Shown here piece after piece: positions 33,457 to 43,016 of a stretch of DNA of 64,000 nucleotides. Source of the stretch: Bacteroidales bacterium (GTDB lineage Bacteria; Bacteroidota; Bacteroidia; Bacteroidales; Tenuifilaceae). The DNA lies in assembly GCA_013141385.1 (NCBI GenBank), contig JABFRB010000016.1:1-64000 (forward strand). Reading direction: 5' to 3'. The notes beneath the pieces were generated by a model, which was not told the DNA's origin, did not search any database, and saw only the letters and a program-made list of their open reading frames with translations. Each line of letters begins with the position of its first letter. Position 1 is the stretch's first letter. A program made the translations under genes and the position numbers.

Positions 33457-33922
33457 AGTGGAAAGTTGTAAGCGACAAGTGATGAATCTACTTTATTTTA
33501 TTCGCAAGAGATTTTATCAAACTATTTAGCATTTTCTCCACCTCTTTACAATTTTCAATCAATGAGCGCAAATCGTTTTCACCTAAATATTTGATTCTAT
33601 TTGAGATCTCTAATTGAGTTTGCAGTTCATAAAGAGAACCTCTTGCAATATGTAAAAAGCGAATATAATCCGGAGTCGTTTTTCTTCCAAAACCCTCAGC
33701 TATATTTGAGGGAATTGAGATTGCACTTCGCCTAATTTGCGATGTTAATGAAAACATTTCCTCTTTAGGAAATGAATTGGTTACTTGGTAAACCTTTTCT
33801 ACAAGTTCAATACTTTTCTGCCAAACAATTAACTCTCTAAAATCATTCATCTAATATTATTTTAATGATCACACTTTAACTGACCTAAATCTCTTAACAC
33901 TTTTCGCTTGTCACTTTCCACT
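33457..33922. mobile_element. Inverted-repeat-bounded cassette carrying an S23-type gene
   Basis: Left end agtggaaagttgtaagcgac (from 33457, ending aagtg at 33481) and right end (33898-33922) match as inverted repeats in 21 of 25 positions. The right end stops three bases before the parE stop triplet. A related sequence, agtggaaaatgacaagcaga, overlaps the ispH stop at 38991. The cassette of about 466 bp therefore looks inserted between parE and parC. Confidence 0.5.
33488..33850 (-). CDS. Four-helix bundle protein (S23/IVS family)
   Basis: A 120-residue helical protein with the family signature: FRELIVWQKSIELVEKVYQ, FPKEEMFSLTSQIRRSAISI and IPSNIAEGFGRKT, then FLHIARGSLYELQTQLEI. Relatives were first found in intervening sequences of 23S rRNA genes and also occur as stray chromosomal copies; their function is unknown. 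Here it separates parE and parC and lies within an inverted repeat pair, which suggests mobility rather than a role in topoisomerase function. Confidence 0.85.
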   Translation of the reverse strand: MNDFRELIVWQKSIELVEKVYQVTNSFPKEEMFSLTSQIRRSAISIPSNIAEGFGRKTTPDYIRFLHIARGSLYELQTQLEISNRIKYLGENDLRSLIENCKEVEKMLNSLIKSLANKIK

Positions 33923-33925
33923 TTC

Positions 33926-35824
33926 TCAAGCGACTTTCTCAGCAACTTCCTCTTCTAACTCCTCCTCAAGTGGAGGTTTCGATTCCTCAACGATATCCTC
34001 ATCAATCTTGAGGTTTTCGATAATGAAATCCTGCCTTTCGGGTGTATTCTTGCCCATGTAAAAGCTAAGCAAATCGGCTATTACATCATCACGGGTTAAT
34101 CGAACGGGGTCGAGTCGAATATTTTCGCCAATAAAGTTCTTAAATTCATCAGGGGAAATCTCACCAAGACCTTTAAACCTTGTAATCTCCGGGTTAGCAC
34201 CTACATCTTTAATAGCTTTCTGCTTTTCATCATGCGAATAGCAATAAAAAGTTTTCTTCTTATTTCGTACTCTGAATAGCGGTGTTTGAAGTATGAATAG
34301 ATGCTCTTGACGAATTAAATCAGGGAAAAATTGTAGAAAGAAGGAAATTAAAAGTAGTCGAATGTGCATACCGTCCACATCGGCATCGGTAGCAATTACC
34401 ACCTTGTTGTAACGAAGGTTCTCGATATCATCCTCAATGTTAAGAGCAGCCTGAAGTAGGTTGAACTCCTCGTTCTCGTAAACAATCTTCTTTGTTAAAC
34501 CGTAGGTGTTCAGCGGTTTCCCTTTGAGTGAAAATACTGCCTGAGTATTCACATCACGAGATTTAGTGATTGATCCACTAGCCGAATCCCCCTCAGTGAT
34601 AAATAGCGTTGACTCCTCTCCTCTTTCATCCTTTGAATCGAGGTGAACTCGGCAGTCGCGCAATTTACGATTGTGAAGGCTAGCCTTTTTGGCACGCTCA
34701 CGAGCCAGTTTTTTTATGCCAGAGATAGCCTTGCGCTCCTTTTCGGCATCAAGTATTTTTTGTAAAAGTATTTGAGCTGTTTCGGAGTTTCTATGCAGAT
34801 AGTTATCAAGCGCATTCTTAACAAAATCGCCAATATACTGACGAACACCAGGGCCATTGGGCGACATATCCTTACTACCCAATTTCGTTTTTGTTTGCGA
34901 TTCAAAAACTGGATCCTCAACCCTTACACTTAGCGCGCAGATTATAGAGGTTCTGATATCGGAAGCATCAAAATCCTTTTTATAAAAACCACGAATAGTG
35001 GTTACAATTGCCTCACGAAAGGCCGTAAGATGCGTACCCCCTTGGGTTGTATGTTGACCGTTTACAAAGGAGTAGTAATCCTCCCCATAGCCATTCCCAT
35101 GCGTTAGCGCAACCTCAATATCCTCTCCTTTAATGTGAATTATTGGATATAGCCCCTCACCAGTCATGTTCTCCGTAAGTAAATCGCGCAAACCGTTTTG
35201 GGAGATAAAACGCTTATCGTTGTAGTTGATAACCAACCCTGTGTTCAGGTAGGTATAATTGCGAAGCATGGTCTCCACGTACTCATCCTGATAGATGAAA
35301 CTACCAAAGATGCTATCATCGGGTACAAACTCAACTATGGTTCCGTTCTTCTCGCCATTTACATGGATATCCTGTTCGGAGATTAGTTTTCCGCCCGAAA
35401 ATTCAATGAGTTTTCCTTGACCTTCGCGGATACTTTGAATTTTGAAACATGATGACAGAGCGTTCACGGCCTTAATACCCACACCGTTCAATCCAACAGA
35501 TTTCTTAAATACTTTTGAATCGTATTTAGCACCTGTATTCATTTTAGAGGCAACATCAAGCAATTTGCCAAGGGGAATACCACGACCAAAATCGCGAACC
35601 CGGACTAACCGATCTGAGATAGACAAATCGATATTCTTTCCAAAACCCATCATGTACTCATCCACAGAGTTATCAAACACCTCTTTAAGCAGGATGTACA
35701 CGCCATCATCGGGCTGAGTGCCATCACCCAGTTTACCAATGTACATACCGGGCCGAAGCCGAACGTGCTCCTGCCAGTCAAGTGTTCTGATACTATCTTC
35801 TGAATAGCTAGTATTTACTGACAT
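33926..35824 (-). CDS. parE: DNA topoisomerase IV subunit B
   Basis: ATPase subunit pairing with ParC. The 632-residue protein has the GHKL ATPase ([48 protein letters not shown]), the transducer, and the TOPRIM domain with [11 protein letters not shown] and [13 protein letters not shown]. Total length matches ParE (about 630) rather than GyrB (about 650-800 in this phylum). A -7 element lies 17-24 bases upstream. The C-terminus is acidic ([13 protein letters not shown]). Its stop is adjacent to the right end of the S23 cassette. Confidence 0.92.
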   Translation of the reverse strand: MSVNTSYSEDSIRTLDWQEHVRLRPGMYIGKLGDGTQPDDGVYILLKEVFDNSVDEYMMGFGKNIDLSISDRLVRVRDFGRGIPLGKLLDVASKMNTGAKYDSKVFKKSVGLNGVGIKAVNALSSCFKIQSIREGQGKLIEFSGGKLISEQDIHVNGEKNGTIVEFVPDDSIFGSFIYQDEYVETMLRNYTYLNTGLVINYNDKRFISQNGLRDLLTENMTGEGLYPIIHIKGEDIEVALTHGNGYGEDYYSFVNGQHTTQGGTHLTAFREAIVTTIRGFYKKDFDASDIRTSIICALSVRVEDPVFESQTKTKLGSKDMSPNGPGVRQYIGDFVKNALDNYLHRNSETAQILLQKILDAEKERKAISGIKKLARERAKKASLHNRKLRDCRVHLDSKDERGEESTLFITEGDSASGSITKSRDVNTQAVFSLKGKPLNTYGLTKKIVYENEEFNLLQAALNIEDDIENLRYNKVVIATDADVDGMHIRLLLISFFLQFFPDLIRQEHLFILQTPLFRVRNKKKTFYCYSHDEKQKAIKDVGANPEITRFKGLGEISPDEFKNFIGENIRLDPVRLTRDDVIADLLSFYMGKNTPERQDFIIENLKIDEDIVEESKPPLEEELEEEVAEKVA

Positions 35825-35840
35825 TACAAAAAATTTGATG

Positions 35841-35848
35841 CAAAAATA
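35841..35848 (-). promoter_or_regulatory. -7 element of parE (TATTTTTG)
   Basis: Minus strand TATTTTTG, 16 bases before the parE ATG. The rest of the gap 35849-36087 shows only AT-rich sequence with no gene. Confidence 0.4.
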
Positions 35849-36087
35849 CTGATTTATTAATGGAGAACACTTAAGATTGACTATTTAAATATCAACAGGT
35901 GCTAACGATTTATAAACTGGGAGGTTATGTGTTAATAAATTTTTTGATTAGTTTTTAATTATTTTTTTACTTGTTAGCTTAAATACCTGACTGTTAATTA
36001 TCTTATTGTCGTTTTTAAAAAATTTATATAGATACTGAATTCCAAATACTAAATCGCAAAGCATTAAGTTATATCTATGCTAAATTA

Positions 36088-36119
36088 TTGTAACACCTAA
36101 TCCAAAAATTATACCTTAG
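36088..36119 (+). promoter_or_regulatory. Promoter of porQ
   Basis: TTG (36088-36090) and TACCTTAG (36112-36119, one mismatch to TAnnTTTG) are separated by 21 bases, within the 17-23 spacing of Bacteroidota promoters. Confidence 0.4.
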
Positions 36120-36127
36120 CAGCAGAT

Positions 36128-37192
36128 TTGAATTTTATGTTTATTAAAAGGTCATCCATATTATTTACTCTTTTCCTGTTTATTGGTCAACTCTTTGCCC
36201 AGATTGGTGGCGAGGGAACCTACGATTTTCTCAACCTAAGCACAACACCACGCTTAGCCGCTCTGGGAGGAAAGATAGCCTCATCTGATGATCCAGAACT
36301 TGGGTTGGCTTTTTACAACCCATCCCTACTTAATGCTGATATGCATAATCAGCTTGCTTTTTCGTATATTGGATATTATGCTGGAGTTCGTTATGGCTCG
36401 GCGATTTACTCAAGAAATTTCCAAAAATTTGGAACTGTTGGGATTGGCATTATGCAGGTTAGCTATGGTTCGTTCACCGAAGCTAATGAAACAGGGATAA
36501 TTTCAGGAAGTTTTACGGCTTCCGATATGGCAATCAACCTAATTTACTCCCGAGTCTTCGATAGTATCTTTACAGTAGGAATTAATGTTAAACCTATTTA
36601 CTCCCATTTATATAACTACAAATCATTTGGCATTGCGGCTGATATTGGGTTTAACTACCATCATCAAAATGGGCTATTCTCAGCAGGTATTGTACTACGC
36701 AATATAGGTACAATGATAAAGCCTTATACACCTGATACATGGCAGAAACTACCATTCGAGATTGTTGTTGGGTGTAGCAAAAAGTTAGCACATGCTCCAT
36801 TTAGGGTGATTGCAACGTTGCACCAATTGCAAAACCTGAATATGTATTATAAGCGCCCTAAAACCAATATTTCTTCACTTGGAGGAGAGGATACCTCGAA
36901 GGATAACAAAATTCAATCTATATCAAACGAGGCATTAAGCCATTTAATACTGGGAATAGAGTTTGTTCCGATTAAAAGTTTTTGCTTTAGAGTTGGGTAT
37001 AATTACCAGCGAAGGAATGAACTAAAAGTTCAAGAAAATGTTTCAACAGTAGGGTTTAGCTGGGGATTTGGAATTCGTATCTCAAAATTTCAGCTTAGCT
37101 ACGGACAATCCAGATACCACTTGTCTGGTACATCAAAATATTTCTCGATAACTACAGATCTTGACGATCTTTTTGGGTGGAGTAAGCTATAG
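36128..37192 (+). CDS. porQ: Type IX secretion system protein PorQ
   Basis: A 354-residue outer-membrane barrel of the PorV/PorQ family with a signal peptide ending near residue 25 (GQLFAQ). Conserved N-terminal block: GGEGTYDFLNLSTTPRLAALGGK and LAFYNPSLLN. In P. gingivalis PorQ belongs to the T9SS attachment complex and its gene also precedes cmk and ispH, as here, which fixes the assignment. Its role is thought to be in delivery of cargo and the A-LPS-linking sortase partner. A terminator-like hairpin at 37231-37260 separates it from cmk. Confidence 0.9.
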   Translation: MNFMFIKRSSILFTLFLFIGQLFAQIGGEGTYDFLNLSTTPRLAALGGKIASSDDPELGLAFYNPSLLNADMHNQLAFSYIGYYAGVRYGSAIYSRNFQKFGTVGIGIMQVSYGSFTEANETGIISGSFTASDMAINLIYSRVFDSIFTVGINVKPIYSHLYNYKSFGIAADIGFNYHHQNGLFSAGIVLRNIGTMIKPYTPDTWQKLPFEIVVGCSKKLAHAPFRVIATLHQLQNLNMYYKRPKTNISSLGGEDTSKDNKIQSISNEALSHLILGIEFVPIKSFCFRVGYNYQRRNELKVQENVSTVGFSWGFGIRISKFQLSYGQSRYHLSGTSKYFSITTDLDDLFGWSKL

Positions 37193-37230
37193 GAAGATGT
37201 TTTAAGCCGAAAAACAAATTTTTATAATAA

Positions 37231-37260
37231 AAAAGTGGCAATAATCAATTGCCTCTTTTT
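37231..37260 (+). terminator. Terminator after porQ
   Basis: ggcaat (37237-37242) pairs with attgcc (37248-37253), extended by flanking aaaag and ctttt, followed by T residues. Confidence 0.5.
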
Positions 37261-37348
37261 ATATAATCACATTTTATAATAATTTTGAGCAGAGTTAATA
37301 AATTTATTGTTTTGAATATTTTTGAATTTGAAACTTAATTTTTAATAA

Positions 37349-38038
37349 GTGAATAAAAAAATTGTAATAGCAATAGATGGATTTTCATCCTGTGGGAAAA
37401 GTAGTTTTGCTAAGCTAATAGCTCACCGATTGGGGTATCTGTATATCGATAGTGGTGCCATGTACAGGGCTGTTACTCTTGGTTTTATCCAGAAAGGGCT
37501 TATTGTATATGGCGAAGTAAAAAAAGAAGGATTACTTCAAAACATTAAACAATTTGATGTTGGCTTTAGCTACAATTCTTCAAAAAAAGAGTACGAAACC
37601 ACTTTAAATGGCGTGGTTGTGGAGGAACAAATCAGGACTATTGGGGTTGCAAATTATGTGAGTATTGTTTCTGCAATTCCCGAAGTGCGTGAGTTGATGG
37701 TTGAACTTCAGCGTAAACTAGGAAAAGATAAGGGTATTGTGATGGACGGTCGTGATATTGGAACTGTTGTTTTCCCTGATGCTGAACTAAAAATATATAT
37801 GACAGCTGATTCAAAAATCAGAGCCGATAGAAGAACCAAGGAAATAATGGTTAAAGGTCAAATTGCTAATTTTGCAGAAATCTTAGCCAATATAGAGGAA
37901 CGTGACCGACTTGATCAAGCAAGAGAAGTGTCGCCTTTACGAAAAGCGGATGATGCAATTATTCTCGATAACAGTTATATGACTATTAATGAACAAATGG
38001 CGTGGGTGGAGAATTTAATAGAGGAGAGAATAAAGTAA
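37349..38038 (+). CDS. cmk: Cytidylate kinase
   Basis: Phosphorylates CMP and dCMP with ATP. The 229-residue protein begins at a GTG (no ATG is available before the P-loop) and has GFSSCGKSSFAK (residues about 11-22), IDSGAMYRAVTLG, VMDGRDIGTVVFPDAELKIY and RDRLDQAREVSPLRKADDAI, the hallmarks of the family. Length is usual. It lies between porQ and ispH as in other Bacteroidota. Confidence 0.93.
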   Translation: MNKKIVIAIDGFSSCGKSSFAKLIAHRLGYLYIDSGAMYRAVTLGFIQKGLIVYGEVKKEGLLQNIKQFDVGFSYNSSKKEYETTLNGVVVEEQIRTIGVANYVSIVSAIPEVRELMVELQRKLGKDKGIVMDGRDIGTVVFPDAELKIYMTADSKIRADRRTKEIMVKGQIANFAEILANIEERDRLDQAREVSPLRKADDAIILDNSYMTINEQMAWVENLIEERIK

Positions 38039-38117
38039 GAAGAGAAGTTAATCGGCAAATATTCTGAAGTTATAGAAATCTCAAAAGTAATAGGCAATTT
38101 TTAGATTTACATCTAGC

Positions 38118-39002
38118 ATGAAAGTTGAAATTGATTCAAGTTCGGGTTTTTGCTTTGGAGTAGTAAATGCTATAAATCAAGCGGAAAAGGAACTTCAAGT
38201 TGATAAAGATCTCTACTGTCTCGGTGATATTGTTCATAACAGCGAGGAGGTGACACGACTAGAATCAAAAGGGCTAATTACTATCAACAAAGAAGATCTA
38301 ATCAACTTAAAGGGAAAAAAAGTATTGCTTCGTGCTCATGGCGAACCGCCTGAAACATACAAAATAGCGAAGGAGAATGGGATAACAATTGTGGATGCAA
38401 CTTGCCCTGTAGTACTAAAACTCCAATTGAGAATAAAGAGAAGTTGGGATGATTTAAAAGGTAACAATGGTCAGATAGTTATTTTTGGAAAAAAGGGTCA
38501 TGCTGAGGTTAATGGGCTTGTGGGTCAAACCGAAGGGAATGCAATTGTAATTGACAATACTGATGTAATTGATGGATTAGATTTCTCTAAGCCAATAGCA
38601 TTATTCTCGCAAACCACCATGAGTTCGGATAAGTACCTGCTTTTAGCCGATAATATTCGAAAAATGATGGTTAAAACCCTTGGAAATGATGAAGTACCTT
38701 TAACTATTAACAGAACTATTTGCGGACAGGTTTCCAACAGGAAAAAAGAGGTTGAACAGTTTGCCCAAAAGCATCAGGTTATTGTTTTCGTAAGCGGCGA
38801 AAAAAGTTCAAACGGTAAAATGCTTTTTGATATTTGCAAGCAAACCAACCCAAATACTTTCCTTGTTTCAAACACAGAAGGTGTTCACAAAGAATGGTTT
38901 AATGGGTTTGATGATGTTGGTGTATGCGGAGCAACCTCCACCCCTGTTTGGTTAATGCAGTTGGTTGCGGAGAAAATACTCTCAGTAGCAAGTGGAAAAT
39001 GA
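38118..39002 (+). CDS. ispH: 4-hydroxy-3-methylbut-2-enyl diphosphate reductase
   Basis: Last enzyme of the MEP isoprenoid pathway, making IPP and DMAPP with an iron-sulfur cluster. The 294 residues keep the three cluster cysteines: Cys12 in SGFCFGV, the central one in VDATCPVV, and the last in VGVCGATSTPVWLM. HNSEEVTRL, RAHGEPPETY and TICGQVSNRK are the substrate-contact motifs. The final codons AGT-GGA-AAA-TGA lie within a dispersed repeat (see 38991), so the extreme C-terminus is supplied by repeat DNA. Confidence 0.94.
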   Translation: MKVEIDSSSGFCFGVVNAINQAEKELQVDKDLYCLGDIVHNSEEVTRLESKGLITINKEDLINLKGKKVLLRAHGEPPETYKIAKENGITIVDATCPVVLKLQLRIKRSWDDLKGNNGQIVIFGKKGHAEVNGLVGQTEGNAIVIDNTDVIDGLDFSKPIALFSQTTMSSDKYLLLADNIRKMMVKTLGNDEVPLTINRTICGQVSNRKKEVEQFAQKHQVIVFVSGEKSSNGKMLFDICKQTNPNTFLVSNTEGVHKEWFNGFDDVGVCGATSTPVWLMQLVAEKILSVASGK

Positions 39003-39220
39003 CAAGCAGAAAGGGAAAAGACAATTCACAAAAAACATTAAACACAGAGTAAATGGAGTAAAGAACACGAAGTATCACGGAGTTGAAATGGCTTTTAGCC
39101 ATTTCTGTTCTTTGCGTTCTTGGAAATATTCATATAGGCTTAAACTTTTTCTTTTTTGACAAGATTCTCGTTTTGAGAGATATTTGCTACTTTGCGGGCT
39201 TTGCGTGAAAAAAAGATTGA
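38991..39220. repeat. Repeat-rich gap behind ispH
   Basis: Starts with agtggaaaatgacaagcaga, related to the ends of the S23 cassette, and overlaps the ispH stop. A perfect 9-bp hairpin gaaatggct-ttt-agccatttc sits at 39085-39105, inside a larger arrangement of cacagagtaaa and ctttgcg motifs similar to the 28687-28789 element. No gene up to priA at 39285. Confidence 0.45.
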
Positions 39221-39284
39221 AATTTAAATAGTCTTTATAAGCGGCTAAATATTTAAAGCAACAAATAAACCACCCTCAATTAAA

Positions 39285-41762
39285 ATGCCTTCGAAAATAT
39301 TTGCCGATGTAATTCTTCCCCTTGCGCTGCCAAGAAGCTACACCTATTCAGTTCCCGAAGAATTTGAAGGCATGGTTGCATCAGGAAAAAGAGTGGTTGT
39401 TCAGTTTGGAAAGAAAAAACTTTACTCAGCAATTGTACATGTAGTACATGATAGGGCTCCAGAGAAGTATCAAACCAAAGATATCCTTCAAGTTATTGAT
39501 GATGAACCTTTAGTAGTTACCAGCCAGATTCGTTTCTGGGAGTGGATGGCTGAATACTATATGTGTACCCTAGGAGAGGTGATGAAAGCAGCATTACCAT
39601 CCGCCTTGAAGATGGAGAGCGAGACCTTTATTTGCAAGGGAGAAAATATCGATATTGCTTTTTCTGATAATGAGGAGATGCTCCTTAATCATCTAAAGGA
39701 TGATAAAAAAATTTCAATTCAGGATTTACTCTCCGCCCTAGATCTCCCCAACCCAATGGGAGTGATAAAATCGTTGCTCGATAAGCAAGCAATTTCTATA
39801 AATGAATCCATCGAAAGCATTTATAAACCTAAGACTGAAACCTACATTGCTCTGCATCAATCTATTCGAACAGAGGAAGATGTCAATAAACTTTTTGAGA
39901 ATCTAAATCGTGCACAGGCTCAGCAAAAACTTTTAATGGCGTTTCTTTCATTAACAACCTCAAAGCAATCAGTTTTTTCAACAAAAATTTTAAAGAAATT
40001 ACTAATCGAGAAGGCACAGGTATCAACAGCAGTGCTGAATGCAATGATTCAGAAGGAAATTTTTCAGGAGGATTATCAGCAAGTATCACGCCTTGATGAT
40101 GCAAAATCTCAAACCCAAGGTGAATATGAACTTTCACCCAATCAGCTAAAAGCATTAGAAGAGATAAAGGAGAACTTTGAAACAAAGCAGGTTACGCTAC
40201 TGCACGGAATTACTTCAAGCGGAAAAACTGAACTATATATCAGGTTAATAGCTGAGGAGATTGCTAAAGGAAAACAGGTTCTTTACCTCCTACCAGAAAT
40301 TGCATTGACATCTCAGATAATTAATCGTTTACGTAGAATATTCGGAAGTCGAGTTGGTGTTTATCATTCTAAATTCAGCGATTCCCAAAGGGTTGAGATT
40401 TACAAAGGGGTTCTTAGCGACGAAGCTAAACCAGGGCAACCTACTTTTGATATTATTCTTGGCGTCCGCTCATCGCTTTTCCTCCCATTTAAAAGACTTG
40501 GGTTGATAATTGTTGATGAAGAACATGAAAATACTTATAAACAATACAACCCAGCACCTCGTTATAACGCCCGCGATTCTGCGATAATGCTTGCATCAAT
40601 GCATGGGGCAAAGGTTTTACTGGGTACAGCGACACCGTCCATTGAATCGTACTATAATGCACAATCGGGTAAGTATGGTCTAGTTGATTTAAATGAGCGT
40701 TACCTTGGGATGCAGCTACCAGCGGTGAAGGTTGTCAATACTATTGAGGCTCGTAAGCGAAAAAAGATGAAATCGCACTTTTCTGAAGATCTTCTTTTTG
40801 AGATTGAGCAGGTACTTGCTAAAGGGGAACAGGCTATTCTTTTCCAGAATCGTAGGGGTTTTGCACCTTTTATTGAGTGCAATGAGTGCGCATGGGTTCC
40901 AAAGTGCGAGTACTGCGATGTAAGTCTTACCCTCCATAAGGTTAATAATCAACTTATTTGCCATTACTGCGGATATGCCATTCAATCCCCCTCAAACTGT
41001 TTAGCTTGTGGCAGTCCTGCTTTGCAGACCAAAGGGTTTGGCACCGAAAAGGTTGAAGAGGAACTTGCCATTTTTTTCCCACAGGCAAAAATAGAGCGCA
41101 TGGATCTTGATTCAACCCGCTCAAAATTCTCATACGATAGAATCATCTCAGAATTCGAATCAGGTAAAATTGATATACTGATAGGAACACAAATGGTAAC
41201 CAAGGGTCTTGATTTCGATAAAGTTAGCCTTGTTGGAATTCTTAATGCCGATAATATGCTCAACTTCCCCGATTTTAGGGCTTATGAGCGAAGCTATCAG
41301 CTAATGTCGCAGGTAAGTGGTAGGGCAGGAAGAAAGAACCATCAGGGGTTGGTGCTAATTCAAACGGCCCAGCCCAAACATCCAATAATCGAGATGGTGG
41401 TAAACACCGATTATATGGGAATGTATGCAACCCAACTAAACGAACGAAAAGCCTTTAAATACCCTCCAATCTATAGGCTAATAAGTATCTCATTAAAGCA
41501 CAAGAATCAACCAACTCTTAAAAAGGCTGCAGAACAACTTGCGTTAGGGTTAAAAGAAAAACTGGGAAATAATGTGCTTGGTCCTGAATCTCCTCCGATT
41601 AATAGAATTCAGGGAATGTATATCATGAATATTTTGATTAAGGTTGAACGCGAAACATCGGTTTCAAGAATAAAAGGGATGCTAAACTACTTTATCAATT
41701 ACCTAAAGCAAAAGCAGGAATTTAGGGCTTTAGTTGTATCCCCTGATGTTGATCCGATGTAA
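39285..41762 (+). CDS. priA: Primosomal replication restart helicase PriA
   Basis: Superfamily 2 3'-5' helicase that reloads the replisome at stalled forks. The 825-residue protein has the N-terminal DNA-binding part (FADVILPLALPRSYTYSVP), Walker A GITSSGKTE (about 307-315), Walker B/DEAH box as VDEEHE (about 410), and zinc-binding cysteines CNEC, CEYC, CHYC and CLAC between about 525 and 575. GTQMVTKGLDFDKV and QVSGRAGRK are helicase motifs V and VI. Start ATG at 39285 is preceded by an AT-rich leader. Length is typical for Bacteroidota. Confidence 0.95.
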   Translation: MPSKIFADVILPLALPRSYTYSVPEEFEGMVASGKRVVVQFGKKKLYSAIVHVVHDRAPEKYQTKDILQVIDDEPLVVTSQIRFWEWMAEYYMCTLGEVMKAALPSALKMESETFICKGENIDIAFSDNEEMLLNHLKDDKKISIQDLLSALDLPNPMGVIKSLLDKQAISINESIESIYKPKTETYIALHQSIRTEEDVNKLFENLNRAQAQQKLLMAFLSLTTSKQSVFSTKILKKLLIEKAQVSTAVLNAMIQKEIFQEDYQQVSRLDDAKSQTQGEYELSPNQLKALEEIKENFETKQVTLLHGITSSGKTELYIRLIAEEIAKGKQVLYLLPEIALTSQIINRLRRIFGSRVGVYHSKFSDSQRVEIYKGVLSDEAKPGQPTFDIILGVRSSLFLPFKRLGLIIVDEEHENTYKQYNPAPRYNARDSAIMLASMHGAKVLLGTATPSIESYYNAQSGKYGLVDLNERYLGMQLPAVKVVNTIEARKRKKMKSHFSEDLLFEIEQVLAKGEQAILFQNRRGFAPFIECNECAWVPKCEYCDVSLTLHKVNNQLICHYCGYAIQSPSNCLACGSPALQTKGFGTEKVEEELAIFFPQAKIERMDLDSTRSKFSYDRIISEFESGKIDILIGTQMVTKGLDFDKVSLVGILNADNMLNFPDFRAYERSYQLMSQVSGRAGRKNHQGLVLIQTAQPKHPIIEMVVNTDYMGMYATQLNERKAFKYPPIYRLISISLKHKNQPTLKKAAEQLALGLKEKLGNNVLGPESPPINRIQGMYIMNILIKVERETSVSRIKGMLNYFINYLKQKQEFRALVVSPDVDPM

Positions 41763-41786
41763 AGCCTTAAAATAATACTTCTTAAA

Positions 41787-41965
41787 TAACGTCAGCTCGA
41801 TGTAAGATGTCATTGGCTCCGCCGAACTCGCAAGCTTGGTTCTGAGCGAAGCGAAGGATCTAATTATCTAAAATCCAGATGCTTCACTCCGTTCAGCATG
41901 ACAAAGCAACAATCTGATTTTAAACTGAGAATCAATATATTATACTTACGTCGAACTCTCGTTAA
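41787..41965. repeat. Inverted-repeat-bounded intergenic element (179 bp)
   Basis: Left end taacgtcagctcgatgtaag (41787-41806) and right end cttacgtcgaactctcgtta (41945-41964) are inverted repeats with a few mismatches. The left 31 bases match 131-161 in reverse complement with two differences. Inside is gaactcgcaagcttggttc and a stretch agcgaagcgaaggatc. It belongs with the element at 19029-19268. Confidence 0.6.
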
Positions 41966-42012
41966 ACAAGGATCATCAGATTAGATAGATAACATCTACA
42001 ATAAAAAACAGC

Positions 42013-42030
42013 ACCTCAATGAATTGAGGT
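42013..42030. terminator. Hairpin before the SecD-like gene end
   Basis: acctcaat (42013-42020) with attgaggt (42023-42030), perfect 8-bp stem, two-base loop, flanked by A and T runs. Probably the terminator of the minus-strand gene ending at 42060. Confidence 0.5.
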
Positions 42031-42059
42031 ACTTGCTCAAAAAATCTTTTTATTTGTCT

Positions 42060-42935
42060 TTACCTTACTAAGAACGTTAAGGGTAACCTACCGCTACCAA
42101 TAATTGCAGCAAGTTTATTTGCTTCCTTAGCCGAAAAGTCTCCTGTTATTTCGGCCTTTCCAGTCTTTATTGCATCTTGCACAACAGGTGCACAATAGAC
42201 TCTATCATCAATAACAAAAACTATTGATTTACCAATATTCCTTTTTGTTAATTCAGCCCATTTGCTCCAGGTTTCCTCCTTAAAGGTCATTGATATACTA
42301 TAAAGTTTATCATCACCAGAAACACATGTACTTTTTAATGATGTTTCATTAATACCCGTATCATCAGATGAAACAATGTAAAGTTCAAATTTTCCTGAGC
42401 CATTAGGATATTTGCCCCAGAAGAATCTTATATCACTTGGAAGCAATGATCTAATAAATCCCGAACTTAAAATACTACTGATACTGGAAGTATCCTTTTC
42501 TTTTGAATATCCAACAATATCAGCAGGGTAACTTTTCCCTTTTTCTGAAAAACCTAAAAGTGAATCAACCCGATGAATACAATCAGAATTGATTAAACTA
42601 ACCATTACATCCTTGCTAGAAGTTTTGAGGAAATTCAACTTGCCTAGACTAGGTAGCATTTCTGCAAGATATTGAATATCTACATTTTCATCAAATTTTA
42701 TGGTTAACTGCGATTTTTGATTATCCTGCTCAATCGTAAAAAGATTAATATTCAAACACTTTAATCTTTTAACCATAATCTCTTTTGATTCCGATAGCAA
42801 ATCTGGCGATGCATTTGTGTTTGAACTTTGAAGGGTTATTGTTTGTTTTTGGTTTTCGGTTTCTAAATGCGAAACACATGAGGAGCCAATAACACATACT
42901 ATTACTCCAATGAAAATATATTTTAATAATCTCAC
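42060..42935 (-). CDS. Lipoprotein consisting of a SecD periplasmic (P1) domain
   Basis: A 291-residue lipoprotein (lipobox Cys20, VIGSSC). Residues about 48-105 (ESKEIMVKRLKCLNINLFTI then LGKLNFLKTS) match the SecD P1 base, and residues about 212-288 (YSISMTFKEETWSKWAELTK, VFVIDDRVYCAPVVQDAI, GDFSAKEANKLAAIIGSG, RLPL) match the SecDF P1 head. The six SecD membrane helices are absent. Known SecD uses P1 to pull translocating chains on the periplasmic side; a detached lipoprotein version is unusual. Next genes upstream are unknown proteins in the same direction. Confidence 0.75.
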   Translation of the reverse strand: MRLLKYIFIGVIVCVIGSSCVSHLETENQKQTITLQSSNTNASPDLLSESKEIMVKRLKCLNINLFTIEQDNQKSQLTIKFDENVDIQYLAEMLPSLGKLNFLKTSSKDVMVSLINSDCIHRVDSLLGFSEKGKSYPADIVGYSKEKDTSSISSILSSGFIRSLLPSDIRFFWGKYPNGSGKFELYIVSSDDTGINETSLKSTCVSGDDKLYSISMTFKEETWSKWAELTKRNIGKSIVFVIDDRVYCAPVVQDAIKTGKAEITGDFSAKEANKLAAIIGSGRLPLTFLVR

Positions 42936-43016
42936 ATTATTAGTTTTTAAATTAATTATTCACCACAACTACATTTTGTATGTAATTGCAGCAATTAGAT
43001 GAAATAAAATTTCGGA

